This document shows positions 1 to 11,699 of a stretch of DNA of 64,000 nucleotides, piece after piece. Made by a program: the position numbers and the translations under genes. The notes beneath the pieces were generated by a model, which searched no databases, was not told the origin of the DNA, and was given only the letters and a program-made list of their open reading frames with translations. Each line of letters opens with the position of its first letter. Within the stretch, counting starts at the first letter, position 1. This stretch comes from Uranotaenia lowii (lineage: Eukaryota; Arthropoda; Insecta; Diptera; Culicidae), in NCBI RefSeq assembly GCF_029784155.1, contig NC_073692.1, positions 232,394,503-232,458,502 of the forward strand. Reading direction: 5' to 3'.

Positions 1-1052
1 CCACTGTTCCTTTTGCTTTTTGCTTGATAGAAACAAACAGATAAAATCGGATGAGTGCACTCGACTGAAGAAGATGCAAGACCCATCAGAAACACATTCT
101 TCATTTTACAGTTTATTTCATAATCTTCATGAAGAGAACAAACGAAAGTCTAATACCATACCGTGTTTGGTCGAACGTTTGAGCAAAATTGGGAACTCCC
201 CATTTTTGTGTACAACTGTTTGTGGTCAGCTTATCGACAATCCGTATGATGCAAAATCCAGCAAGAAATATTACGAAATCTAACAAGCAATGAAAAAATA
301 AACTCATCCAAAAGAGATTTCCCCTGGATCGGAAACCAATATCTGCATCGTTTGGAGGGATTTTTTTTGCCAATCCAGCCCCCATTCTCCGGTGGTTGCC
401 TTCGGGAAAATGAACAATTGTTTGATTTGTGGACTCTGCAGGTTGCTGAAATGGTTTTGTTCGGAGAGCTTTTTTTTGTGTGTGTTGTTGATGTTTGGTT
501 TAGCTTGGCTTGCCTCAGTACCCACCTAGGTCCAGTAACTAAAGCACATTGAAGCACGGAGACTGAAATTGCACAACGATTGGTCCTATGCTGTTATGTG
601 AACAGTTTTTGTGAACGAAAACCAGCATAGAAAATCACTGTTGTGTTTTATTGAAAAATCGGATTAAGTAACTTTTACTGAGGGATAGAAGGGTGGATTT
701 TCAATAGAGCAGATTAACTTTGGCAACCGTTACTTCTAGTTGAGTTTTGTTTTGTTCCACCTCTCTGTGATTATGTTTAAGGTGATTTGGTGTTTTATGT
801 TTAAGGAATTTTTGGGTATCCATTACATCATTGTTTATAGCAAATCAATCCATTTATCTGTATAAAATACATACAATTGTACAGAAATTAAAGCAACTAC
901 TGCAGTGCTTTGGAGCTCTGTTTTCACACTCCGACACATACTCTTACGCGTGCCATATGATTTTCTTATGCAGTGGCGCCATAAGAAAAACTAATGAATT
1001 CCAAAAGATTCTCTTTTGACCCGACTGGATTCTGAAGATGAACACAAGGAAC
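1..1052. other. AT-rich stretch, nothing recognised
   Basis: Only short open frames (up to about 108 codons) are present on both strands, and none shows a motif or domain I recognise. There is no clear terminal inverted repeat and no tandem repeat. Treated as unassigned intergenic or old repeat DNA. Confidence 0.5.
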
Positions 1053-1060
1053 ATTTAAAT

Positions 1061-1866
1061 AAGGTAGTGTCGAGAGCCATATTGGATTTTTTTTTTGTGA
1101 CGTCACAAAAACGAATGTATCGAAAATTTATATGCTAATGGCAGAAATTTCAAAGAAAAACATGTTTTAGAACGAAAATGAATTCCAATTTCATTTTGAT
1201 TGTGTTGTAAGACCTCTATTTCACTATTTTATGAAATTTTCTGGTCCTTTGAAGATAGCATTATGTTTTTTTCTTATTTTAATAATGAACGCAATGTCAT
1301 CTTGAAGCTAAAACGTTCAAAAACGAAGAAAAAATCTACTTTAAAAAGGTCTAGCTGGTAGTTATTAAGTGTTCAACTGATTATCATGATTTTTATCCAA
1401 TCGGTTTACCATATTCAATTCTTATGTAGAACAATTAACATCAATGGATTATTGTTAACTTGATTTACTAAAATGCGAATAAATAATTGTGGTTTTATAT
1501 AAAAGTTTGTTTTTTGATAACTTTTTTGTAATAAGGATCTTAAGCTGCACTGACTTGATCATTTTCATGAAATACTTTGAACTAATTTTAAAGTTTTGCA
1601 AATTCGAATAGGGAAAATCCACCATTTTTTCGAACTTCGATGGTCTATTTCATACAAAAATTACTCGAAAATTCACCTTTTTTCGTACCAATCTTGAAGA
1701 GCAAGAATCCTTCTAGAATAACAGGTATTAAAAGTGGAACATTTCCAGCAAATTCTTCAAATTATCAACGAAAAAGGCAAATTTCCTAGTAAATTAACAG
1801 ATTTTTCGTGATTGTGACGTCGCAGTGTGTACTAATACTAAAGCAGGGCTGCCTCGACACTACCTT
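1061..1866. mobile_element. MITE with 14-bp terminal inverted repeats
   Basis: The left end reads AAGGTAGTGTCGAG and the right end is its exact reverse complement. A second matching block (GTGACGTC context) lies about 35 bp inside the left end and somewhat further inside the right end. The flanks ATTTAAAT (1053-1060) and CTTTAAAT (1867-1874) form an 8-bp target duplication with one mismatch, which fits a hAT- or P-type cut-and-paste element. The 806-bp body is AT-rich and has no coding frame, so it is non-autonomous. The superfamily is inferred from duplication length only. Confidence 0.65.
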
Positions 1867-1874
1867 CTTTAAAT

Positions 1875-2629
1875 ATTCCTTGAGATGAACACCTGTTTGA
1901 AAGAGTGGATATTGTTTTTCAACAGAATATTGGACTCGGAGGTATGTTTTTTTCGATTCTCTCATCCTAAAGCTTCCGGAAACATCCGGTCGTTTATTCA
2001 CACTCTATTTGCCAGCTAAGAAAAGAAAAAAAAACGGACGTCATTTAGTTCCACCTAGAAAAATCATTTAAAAATTAGAGGATGAATATTTTTCACATAT
2101 TTTTATCATCTGAATGATACGTTTAGATAATGTGTGCTGAATAATGAAAAATCAAAATCTTGTTTCAATATCAACAATGCAAAAAGCTGCCTTCGCTTAT
2201 CCCAGATAGGGTCTGCAAGCGAGTTGTTTTGCATGTAGCGTGTAGCCGTTAATTATCCGATCCGGTGCAAGCATATCGTCTATGCGCCACTCTTAAAAGG
2301 TACGACACACCAAGATTAATTTGAACTATTCACAGACTTTACTAATATAAAATTTGTTCTCTTGTAGCTAAATATATTGTCAAAAATTTTACGGATATTT
2401 AATTTTTCTCCGATGGTAAACATGGAATTTGACTCGTCAATTAGAATATTCGTAATTATAATCACCTGATAAATAAATGCACGAATCATTAAATGAAAAT
2501 TTGTGGCAATAATCTTTAGTGCAAATTCTTGTTCCATTTATAAACATTGTTTTGCATTTACTTAATTGCTAATGACGTTTTCACTTATCATTGACGAATT
2601 AATTTGATCAAAATAGCAAACTCGATTCA
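1875..2629. other. AT-rich stretch, nothing recognised
   Basis: No open frame above about 75 codons with recognisable features and no repeat structure seen. Confidence 0.45.
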
Positions 2630-2835
2630 AAACATACTTTTGAGAAATCTGTATGACATGGTGGTTGTTCCCTGTCCTAGAATTAAGCACCATACTATTT
2701 TCATTTTCGTATGGGAACTAAGAAGGGTTCCATAATGCACCAAATTCTTGAACTGATTCTGCCAAATGTGTAAAGAGATGCACGAAGTTCTCCTCCAAAA
2801 TCTGGATTTGCCGCTTGATACTTTGCGTTCGACAA
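2630..2835 (-). pseudogene. C-terminal fragment of a tnp2/DUF4218-like transposase protein
   Basis: Reading the minus strand in one frame gives the pattern HLAESVQEFGALWNPS, then a stop codon, then FPYENENSMVL...TGNNHHVIQI. The series H-L-x-x-S-V-x-x-F-G-x-L-W-x-x-S-x-F-P-x-E-x-x-N followed by a later H-x-x-x-Q-I is characteristic of the C-terminal part of insect transposase-like proteins related to CACTA tnp2/DUF4218. An in-frame TAG after the LWNPS segment and the lack of flanking domains make it a remnant. It is probably the 3' part of the same gene whose middle portion lies at 4285-4653 on the same strand, separated by 1.4 kb of unrelated DNA. The family call is by motif recall, not by a search. 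Confidence 0.5.
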
Positions 2836-4284
2836 ACGCATTCGCACACTCCCGCATTTCTTCGAGTGACCTCATGGCACTGCTCTTCTTACCCATTTTC
2901 TTACCATTGGGTTTTTCGTGACTCGAGTCAACAACCGAGGGACAAACAAAACCACCGGTTCCACGCTTGCCAGAAAATTTGCAATCAGATTAGCTATCCG
3001 TGAGTACCATTCCCTGATGACAACTGAAGTCATAACAGCACACATTGCTAGGCGATATTTTTTTCTTGAAACTATAACCACTTCTTTTAGCTGATATTTT
3101 TAAAACATCACTACGGACCATTTCTCACCACTGCACATTGCACTCTTCTTTTCGACGAATCAGAATCATCGCCTAATCAGCACGTGCGTATGCGTACCGG
3201 CTTTTTATCTCGAATTTTTCATATGCACACCGATGCTCAATTCCACACTTTCCGCCAGCTTTCTGATTCATTTAAGTTTAATTTATCAACCACTTTCTAG
3301 AACACTATTCGGAAAACTTTGAAATTCGATTCTATCCCCCATCAACCACCGATGTACGAACACCTCGTTTAATTTTGATACCCGCGCAAAAACATAGTAG
3401 GCGACGATTTGATTTAAGCACAAATCACAACACAACGCTAGCTTTCTGAAATTAGCCCTGGGGCGCAGCGCGAGTTTTTGCTTATCCAAAACTTTCATCT
3501 GACTTTTTTTCTGGAAAACTTGATTTCCATCAGCGCTGGCGGTTCTGTTGAAACTTCCGCAACCATTTTCAATCACTCCACAAAACTACAAATCAGCTAC
3601 AATGCCACCCGACAAGTCCTTCCCTCGCTGAATTACATGATATTTGATCAAAATCAGCACATTTACCACAAACACACTCGACGATCGAACCGCATGCCTG
3701 GAGCCTTGAAGGCGTGATTCCTTTAGTAAAACAACATGAATCGAAATTCTTTTTAGAAGCGAAGACTAGAAGTGGATGATTAAGATGGAAGCCGATATCG
3801 TTAGAACTCTATCGTGAATCACCAAGGTCACAAATCAACCAAAACCAACTTTTTTTACTTTGCGAAAAAAAACAAACGCAACGCGACGACACGGAAAAAG
3901 CACGTCCGCTCTCGGGCACGGCTTGCTGTGTGACTGATTAACCTTCCATGGTGAAAAGATGCACTTACCCCGATATTGTTCGCACTTGCCCCACGGTGTG
4001 AATTTACAACAGTGATTATTATTATCACCACCTAATTTTTCTCAAAAATTACTGCTTCCTCTTGAAAAAAATTCCAAACACTTACCCTTCATCCAAGAGT
4101 AAACATCGAACACAGTTGTGTGCACTTCCGAAATTCGTAACTCAATATTAAATGGTTGTTTGTGATTACGACCATTGGAAGAAGCTCTTACAGGTGTCTT
4201 GTGACCCCCAACGATGCTGGAGGGAATTCTGATAAAAGAAAAATATTAATGAAAACTTTTTGGAAGAACTACATATTTACAATA
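2836..4284. other. Spacer between two transposase fragments, nothing recognised
   Basis: AT-rich DNA with several open frames of 60-96 codons on both strands, none with a recognised motif. It may be an intron or a later insertion splitting the tnp2-like gene. No inverted ends or target duplication were found. Confidence 0.4.
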
Positions 4285-4653
4285 TCAAAATATACAATGG
4301 TAAAAAATGGATAAACGCTTTATTCCATATTGCGAAGTATCACTGTTGTGGGCTTCGATCAGATTTTCTGGTGTCACAAATCTTTTTATGGCTTCTTGAA
4401 AGACGCATTTGATCTGTTTGGACCCTTTGAGCACAGATTCTTCTTGGAGACAGTATGAGCACCCATATTTCCCGTTGTATTGTATAACATTTTGTAGTTT
4501 CGGCAGGGAAACCGAATCCGCGAAACATTGTAAAACAAAATGTTTCGTCCAAACGCCGTTCATCATAACTCCTCTTTTCAATACTCGAGCTTTCTCGATA
4601 AATTCTTTAAATAACAGGGATATGTATGGCTCTCCCTGACCTAACCTAGCCAA
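4285..4653 (-). pseudogene. Central fragment of a tnp2/DUF4218-like transposase protein
   Basis: A 122-codon minus-strand frame contains GVWTKHFVLQCFADSVSLPK followed by a Q-(Y)-NGKYGCSYC segment. The combination 'V-F-x-L-x-C-x-x-D-S', 'Q-x-N-G-x-Y-G-C-x-x-C' and a following basic stretch is the typical core of animal tnp2/DUF4218-like proteins, where the two cysteines form part of a small zinc site. The frame is open at its 5' side (the first Met is probably not the true start) and ends in a stop after IFYHCIF, where family similarity has already faded. Together with the piece at 2630-2835 it suggests one decayed gene transcribed right to left. A domesticated gene with lost introns cannot be excluded. 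Confidence 0.5.
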
Positions 4654-5386
4654 ATGAGATTATTCTTGTCGAATCTTAGATGCGGGGGCAAATTATTGAC
4701 AGCCATATCAGATGAAAAGGTTAGTTTAGCAGCTCCAAATTTCTTATAATGGCGAATACAAAGCTTTAAACATTTCGGAAAGTCAGACGGCTCAATTTAG
4801 TTTATATTTCAGCAAGACCGGGTGAAATCAGCTAGCAAAATTTTGAAGCAAATATATACAGAGTCTTAATTTCAAAAGTAGTAATTTTTTATAAATATTC
4901 AAATTAATTTTTGAAAGGTTTGGCAAAACACACCGGATTAGTTTAAAATGAAAGGGCTTAATTATTCCAAAGCAAATTTCTGAAAATATACGATCTTTTT
5001 AAAACTGAGGTGCAGGCAGCTACATTATCAAAATTTTATCATATATGATTGCCGTAACCTGGTGATTTTATTTTGGTTGCCGTTCAAACTGCTTAGCCAA
5101 TTCAACTCTGTTTTATTCAATTTTAATGGTAGGTTATATCGTATTCGTTTTCACCACCCGAAAGTGTTGCACCATCCACGCTGAAAACGAGCATAAACCG
5201 AGTTTTGCCCTCACCTTTGTTGGTGTGCGTGAAATCGGCAGTGTCAACAGAAAATATCAAGCTGTCAAAAATCCATTACAGCTGATATTTGTTTTCGTTT
5301 GATTTCAGTCCGCATTTTTTCCTGATCATTCAAAAAACGATCTTGGTTTCGAAGAAAGTAGGTAATTGTAATCAGAAAGTGGGAAA
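4654..5386. other. AT-rich stretch, nothing recognised
   Basis: No supported gene. Old DNA-element sequence is likely but no ends were found. Confidence 0.4.
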
Positions 5387-5506
5387 ATGGACAGCACCAT
5401 CAATATTGCGGAGTACGACCTCGTCCTAGATGAAGCGGGCGGAATTGTGTGGAATACCGGAACTTGTGTGCTGCTGAGGAAGTTAAGCCATTTTGGGACA
5501 CCCTAA
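5387..5506 (+). CDS. Small 39-codon ORF in a good start context, unknown
   Basis: An ATG in the context GGGAAAATGG opens a 39-codon frame (MDSTINIAEYDLVLDEAGG... ending SHFGTP) whose composition is acidic and less AT-rich than its surroundings. The upstream 150 bp contain a pyrimidine-rich tract ending in CAG, so it could be a first coding exon. No convincing splice donor follows before the stop, and I do not recognise the peptide. It may equally be chance. Confidence 0.2.
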   Translation: MDSTINIAEYDLVLDEAGGIVWNTGTCVLLRKLSHFGTP

Positions 5507-7150
5507 TGTACACTCAAAGAGATGTCCGTGATAGGAACCACCATCTCAGAGCTCTTGCGATATCGGTCAATTGTATAAAATCAAATTCTACTTAATTTCG
5601 TGTTCATTTTCGAATGGCTTTTTGCTGTATAGATAGTACAGATGATTCGCTAAGTAACAGTATTAAATTTATCCCATTAATAATGTTACATCAGGAAACA
5701 ATCGTAAGATTTCCTGTGATTTTCTTCAATTTGTTTCCTCTTTTCAGAGCTATCACTTCCTTTATGTGGTTTTCTTTTTATTAGCATATTTACCCATTTA
5801 ATCCTTATCTCTACAATACCTATTAGCGTCAAATTCTCCGATTTCGAAAGATGGTGTTCAATATAGGGGAAAACTACAGCTTACCGTTTTTCCACTAGTA
5901 TGCACTTCCGGAAGACTATAAATATTCAGTTGAAATTCACTAACTTCCAACAAATTTTCACTAAAAACAATCATATAAAAATTGGGGCAGAATGCGCGCA
6001 AGACCACGTGTTTTTCGGTCAGATTTTGAGTGCTGATAACTTTTGAGAAAACCCGAATTTCAAAACAAAATGTCATTCTTTGTATTTGATGACTCCCAAA
6101 TGACAATAAGAATGCATAAATGTAACGAATTTCGTCCATTTTCAAGTTTAAAAGGTGCATCAATATTTGATTCGAAAAAGTCATCTGCCGCCAGGTGCAT
6201 ATATCGCGATATTAGCCTAGACATTGAATTTTGTTGCCTACTTGAAGGCCAAAAAGAAGTATACCAAAAAGAGTATTTTAAAACGTTAAATGGTTAACAG
6301 CACTTGAATTTCCACAGCGTTTTGTTTTGTTTCACATAAAACCGTTTCCTCTCAAAATGGGTTTCATAAACTACATCAGTCGTAAAAAAGCTCATATTTT
6401 TTGCCATTGCTCGCGAAATAGAAACAATATAAACCCAAATTAGACAACGTTAGTGGAGTTCATTATTATAGCAGAAGCAACTTCTGTATCCTAGCACCCC
6501 TTCTAACTCCCAGAAGAGCTCCTTATCGCAGAATCAGGATTCGCACGTGATGGACCCAACATTAAGGTGCCGGCGATGTAACCTAAATAAAATTAAGCAT
6601 TACCGTCACGTGCCGGTTGTGAAATGGTTGGCCTTTTTGTCAGAACGTGTTGCCGAATGTGCGCTGCCGTTTCCATACATTCAGGTACTGTTGATGATAT
6701 CTTACTGCCATAACAAACCACCTTTGGTGGTGAATCCAATAGCCAAAACCGAAAAAACCTTAACGGACAAAATAAACTGGTCGACCAAGCAGATTTCAAT
6801 TTTTGCCGCCGGTGTGTGGTGAAGCTACCCATTCCTATCTAATGCCCTCTCGTTATCTCGACAAATGATCCGAAAACATTCTGTATCAGTGTATCATTAG
6901 CACCAGGCAGCCACACAATTGGTGTGGATGTCTTTGCCTCTATCTTTCTTCCTGTTGGTACTTTTTCATATGCTATTAAAAGAAAATAATTGAATATCAT
7001 TAAGTTTGACAAAAAAGGAAGATTCCTACGTTTTGGGATCGAATCTTGAACGCTTAAGAGTTGAATATGAGACAATGTGAACTGTGCTCAGAACACTTGG
7101 TTATTTGTGTAGAACAATGAAGTGAAAATGCAGAAAAAATAGACAAATGC
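5507..7150. other. Unassigned stretch with weak open frames
   Basis: Minus-strand frames at 5858-6184 (108 codons) and 6839-7075 (78 codons) and a plus-strand frame at 6547-6822 (91 codons) show no motif I can name. A 'CSEHL' pattern near 7085 recalls part of a THAP zinc finger, but the other THAP residues could not be found. Left unassigned. Confidence 0.4.
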
Positions 7151-7158
7151 ATCCACAT

Positions 7159-8770
7159 TAGACTGCCCCAAATTTGTATGGGAAATTTGAAACCTGTGAA
7201 TGTTATACGCTGCAGGCTGAAATTGATTCCGGGCCTAGTACAAGATCTCATGCCAAATTTGGGCTAGATCGGACCACGGGAAGGGGTCGCTCAACGAGCC
7301 TGAAGTTTGTATGGGATTTTGAGACATTTTGTTCGAGAGGAACATGAAAAAACAGTTTTTCGTCAATAACTTTTGTCTCCATCGACCGATTTCTTTCAAA
7401 AACGGGTTTTCTTAAAGCCCAAATTATGACAAATATTTCATCAGTAGGTTGTATTTCAATTAAAGTTAATATTAAAAAGTTATTAAGCTTCAAAAATTGG
7501 CTAACTTTTTTAAGGGTGACATTCATCGCTGTTTTAATGAGGCGACTAAATGTCCGACCAGGACACTCAATGTGAAATGCAAGCCGTTTCGTCAAATAAT
7601 TACCGATTGTTGTTGCGCTCGATTGCAATTACGGTGAAATTCATTACATATTATTACAGCGACCAAAGTTATTGATGGAAAAAATGGGTTTTCATGTTTC
7701 TTCCGAGCAAAATGTCTCAAAATCCCATACAAACTTCAGACTCGTTGAGCGACCCCTTCTCGTGACCTGATCTGGCCCAAATTTGGCATAAGATCTTGTA
7801 CTAGGACTTTAATTAATTTTAGCCTGCAGCTCATAACATTTCACAGGTTTTAAATTTCCCATACAAAATTGGGGCAGCCTTTTGTACATATTTCCGCCTT
7901 TGGGCGGGATTTATGTTTCATCCTTTTTACCTAACTCAGGATCATTTTTTTTCTCAAAAAATCTATTTAGAATGGTTTTTACTCTCAGACCCAATCGCCA
8001 ACATTTTTTTTTAAATCGAAAAACACATGGACCAACGCTTTATGATACCAATAAAATGATAATTTTTCGAAAAAAGGTCCTTTTACATTTTTCTCACGTT
8101 TTTATTATATTAGCTGTAGCTTTCTTTTGATAGAGAATGAAGGTGATTCTTTTTATTGGCATCAAAAATCGTCCAGTCATGTTCCTAAGCCCCTGTGGTT
8201 ATGCAATTTTTTTTTAAATTGTCAAGCATTTTTCCGCCCTCACTTCTTTCCGAAATATCAAGTGAATATCATCCAAACTCAAATATTAGAAAAACTTTAT
8301 AAATGGCAATCGAGCGCAACAACAATGGTTAAAATCGGTAATTATTTGACGAAACGGCATGCATTTCACATTGAGTGTCCTGGTCGGATACTTAGTCGCC
8401 TCTTTAAAACAGTGATGAATGTCACCCTAAAAAAAGTTAGCCAATTTTTGAAGCTTAATAACTTTTTTATCTTAACTTTAATTGAAATGCAACCTTCTGA
8501 TGAAATATTTGTCATAATTTAGGCTTTAAGAAAACCCGTTTTTGAAAGAAATCGGTCGATGGAGACAAAAGTTATTGACGAAAAACTGGTTTTTCATGTT
8601 CCTCTCGAACAAAATGTCTCAAAATCCCATACAAACTTCAGGCTCGTTGAGCGACCCCTTTGTGGTCCGATCTGGCCCAAATTTGGCATCGAATATTGTA
8701 CTAGGCCCAGGATCAATTTCAGCCTGCAGCGTATAATTTTTTCAAAAGTCGGGTCATTTGGGGCAGTCTA
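7159..8770. mobile_element. Foldback DNA element with about 480-bp inverted arms
   Basis: The left arm (about 7159-7640) and right arm (about 8290-8770) are reverse complements over nearly 500 bp with scattered differences. Termini are TAGACTGCCCCAAA and its complement. The 8-bp sequence ATCCACAT flanks both sides (7151-7158 and 8771-8778), a clean target duplication. The centre holds a third, partial copy of the arm end (about 7660-7880, in the right-arm orientation), so 7159-7880 alone also folds back on itself. There is no coding frame with motifs. Long arms plus an 8-bp duplication fit a Mutator-like or hAT-like non-autonomous element. Confidence 0.75.
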
Positions 8771-8779
8771 ATCCACATT

Positions 8780-9865
8780 CCAAATGGAATATTGCTTACA
8801 TATTGATCCAAATCTTTACATACATTCAGGCGTTTTCCATACCCATATCTATAATTGAGCTAAAAATTCTAGTGATTTTTTGACAACACTAAATTAAACA
8901 ATTTAACCCTTTGATGCACGACTTTTTATAAGTTAGAATAGCAATTATTGAATCAGAGAGATAACAAAATTTTTATACGAAAAACACAACTGAAAAGTTT
9001 GAAGCCAATATTTTGAGACTTATTAACCCTCATCCGCATTAGGGTGTCAATTTGACACCATTGCAAGTTGTAACTTTTTTCAAAAGCTTCAAAATACAAA
9101 AATTTCTTCGGGGACCCTAAATGAATTCAAAAGTTCTTCAATATTGCATCCTTACTTTTTTATGGACGAACCCTGGAAGCCAGGACAAAAAAACTCCCTT
9201 TTCCGACTTTGGGTGTCATTTTGACACCACAAAAGTAATATCTATTTAAGTCGTTTGAATTATTATGAACTTCATATAAAACTGATATCAAAAGAAACCT
9301 TGTAATGTCAGTAAAATATGTTTAGAATATTATATACAGCTAAAGTTACAAGTTTTCTCGTTATTTAGCATGAAAGAAAAAAATCCGAAAAAACATGCCT
9401 CACGAAAACTGCTGTAGTTCATATATTACACGTCCAAAAAAAATATTTGCCTAATGCATATGAAAGCTGAAGGTAATGCCTACATCATGAAGACAAGAAA
9501 TATTTTTTTAAAATTTTTTTTAGTGAAATGGTCACAAAAAGTTCAAAAAAGTGGTCTAAAAAACCTACTTTTCATTACTTATGTGAAGTTAAGGCCAAGG
9601 CCGAAACATTTCAAGCTTGTTGAAATATTTCCTTTGAAACTAAAAAGTGATGCCAGATTAGCAAATAACATGGCAGAAATTCATACACAATATATTATAT
9701 GAAGAATAATTGTAACAAAATCAAGAATTCAGCACGCAAATATTGTAAGACAAACTTGACAATGGTCAGTTGTGAGGGGTAAGGTTTTGAAAAATCATTA
9801 AAAAAAATATTGAAAAAAAATATTTTTATTTATTTTATATTATTGAAAATATTCGATCAAAACTT
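8780..9865. repeat. AT-rich repeat region with a 'gggtgtca..tttgacacc' motif pair
   Basis: Two short dyads of the form GGGTGTCA(A/T)TTTGACACC lie about 175 bp apart (near 9043 and 9210). They look like the ends or internal motifs of an old dispersed element. The rest of the stretch has no coding feature that I recognise. Confidence 0.35.
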
Positions 9866-10259
9866 GAGAGATAAAAAACTATATCAGCATCGTTTAATAG
9901 ACTGCATTGTTGTATGAATTATGTCAAACAATTTGGTTTAGGTTAGACATCTTGAATTATGCTGAGTTTCGAGAAATCAGGAGTTCAAATATTATTTTGA
10001 GGGTTTCTTGGAAAAATTCGAACATCCATTTTTTTTTCATCGAACACATTTGTTCAAAAATCCAGAGATAAACTCGTAGCCACTATATCAGCATTGTTGT
10101 ATGATTTATGACGAACAATTTGGTATAGGTGAGACATCTTGAATTATGCTGAGTTTCGAGAAATCAGGAATTCAAATATTCTATAGAAGAAAAAATCTAT
10201 CGACAATTTTTTTTTCCATCGAACAAATTACTTCAAAAATCCAGAGATAAACTCGTAGC
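9866..10259. repeat. Satellite-like tandem repeat, units 1 and 2 plus start of unit 3
   Basis: A unit of about 180 bp (…tccagagataaactcgtag…, …gacatcttgaattatgctga…) recurs at 9866-10060 and 10061-10239 and begins again at 10240. It continues after the LTR element at 13795. The third unit is therefore split by the retroelement, which gives the pre-insertion sequence directly. Confidence 0.75.
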
Positions 10260-10424
10260 TGTGGTATCCTGGATTTTGGATAAAAACTAGCAATCAGTAC
10301 TTTGAGATGAACTGAGTGTGTAGGCTGAATAACGGGAGTCAGTTTTTAGAAGATGGTTAATTAGAACACACGATATCGACCAGAACCAGGGGCCCCGTTT
10401 ATCGGCAAATACCGGGATTTCACA
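10260..10424 (+). repeat. LTR-1 left LTR
   Basis: 165 bp with TG...CA termini, about 97% identical by eye to 13633-13794. The two copies differ by single-base changes near the start and near 'gtgtaggc' and by a 3-bp length difference near the 'gaccag' segment. No TATA box is evident. Confidence 0.85.
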
Positions 10425-10425
10425 T

Positions 10426-10441
10426 TGGCGATCCTTGCCAG
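10426..10441 (+). promoter_or_regulatory. LTR-1 primer-binding site candidate
   Basis: TGGCGATCCTTGCCAG starts two bases after the LTR. Its reverse complement has the anatomy of a tRNA 3' end (CCA, discriminator, seven acceptor bases, five T-stem bases). LTR-2 carries a close relative at the same place. The tRNA species was not identified. Confidence 0.65.
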
Positions 10442-10459
10442 ATTCAACCAGGAACCAGG

Positions 10460-11230
10460 TGAGACAGAAGTGGTGGTTTTGAAAAAGAAATAGGAAGAAT
10501 AAATATAGAGATAATTATGATTTTATTATGTATGTGTTGTTCGGAATTCACGATGGAGCGCAGCTCACCAGTTATCATTGGTGTGGAAGTAACGCATAAC
10601 GCTAGTAGGTTGAAAATTATCCAGTGCTGCCATAAAACTCATTGAAGACTCAAACAATATGTTTCAACATGAAAAAAATTTAAAGTAATAAAATTCCTTA
10701 ATCATAAGACTATGTGCACCAAAAAAAACTAATGAAAATAATGAAAATTAAAACACTTTTATTCGATATAATGAATTTTTTATTCCTCATCAAGGCTTTT
10801 AACCATTTTGAAGGGTTGAGAAATTGACAAATAAATATGGTGAAATCGGTACAATGGGTAAGAATGATTTCCAACAAGGTGCATGTTCCGTTTTTATCGA
10901 AGTGCTCAAAATTATCATTATTTATGTGTGCAATCAATTTTAATAATCGGACATTATTTTCGAATCCAAGTAAATCAATTTATTTTTCTATTCGTGATAA
11001 AATGCATGAAGATGAATAAAAAAATGCAATTACCGTAAATTACAATATTGATATTTTGGTTTCTATTACAAGTTTTGAAGTCATTAAAAAAATTGGAAAT
11101 ATCTCGAAAACTGCAAAATCTAAACATTTTGCCTGCAATATCCGCGATCAAATGTTTCATGATTCATTGATAATTAATGTATAGTAATGGCAGTGTTATC
11201 ATTAGAAAAGCAAAAAAAACCATCTGCACA
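10460..11230. other. LTR-1 leader before the array
   Basis: AT-rich leader sequence without recognisable coding or structural features apart from a possible splice donor at its start. Confidence 0.5.
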
Positions 11231-11233
11231 TTA

Positions 11234-11697
11234 GCCGAGTTTAGCTCATGGCAGTGCTTGAAAAAAAAGTCATAAACACCAAAAGCCGAGCTCAGCTCAT
11301 GGCAGTGTTATCATTAAAAAAAATCTGCACATTAGCCGAGTATAGCTCATGGCAGTGCTTAAAAAAAATCATGAAACACCAAAAGCCGAGTTCAGCTCAT
11401 GGCAGTGTTATCATTAAAAAAAAATCTGCACATTAGCCGAGTATAGCTCATGGCCCATCTTAAATTAATTAAAAAAAAAAAGTCATAAAACACCAAAAGC
11501 CGAGTTTAGCTCATGGCAGTGCTTGAAAAAAAAAGTCATAAAACACCAAAAGCCGAGTTCAGCTCATGGCAGTGTTATCATTGAAAAAAAAAACATCTGG
11601 ACTTAAGCCGAGTGTAGCTCATAGCAGTTCCTAAAATTACTTATGAAGGTAGATTAAACCCATAAAAATAACGCATTACTCGAGTATTGCTAATGGC
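11234..11697 (+). repeat. LTR-1 leader array of GCCGAG..CTC-AT-GGC dyads
   Basis: Seven well-conserved 19-bp units (starts 11234, 11285, 11335, 11385, 11436, 11499, 11552) and two degenerate ones (11607, 11678) follow the pattern GCCGAG-N3-AG-CTC-AT-GGC. Each can form a small hairpin (GCC/GGC plus GAG/CTC). Unit spacing is 50-51 bp for the first five and 53-63 bp later. Spacers alternate between an 'agtgcttg-A(n)-gtcataaacaccaaaa' type and an 'agtgttatcatt-A(n)-tctgcacatta' type, and the loops alternate with them (TTTAG/TATAG versus CTCAG/TTCAG), giving a dimeric 101-bp period. Whether it works as RNA structure or as a DNA-binding array cannot be told from sequence. Confidence 0.8.
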
Positions 11698-11699
11698 AG

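Noticed and set aside
7054..7120. THAP zinc-finger-like 'CSEH' pattern
   Set aside because: The remaining conserved Cys, Trp and Pro residues of a THAP domain could not be found in either direction.
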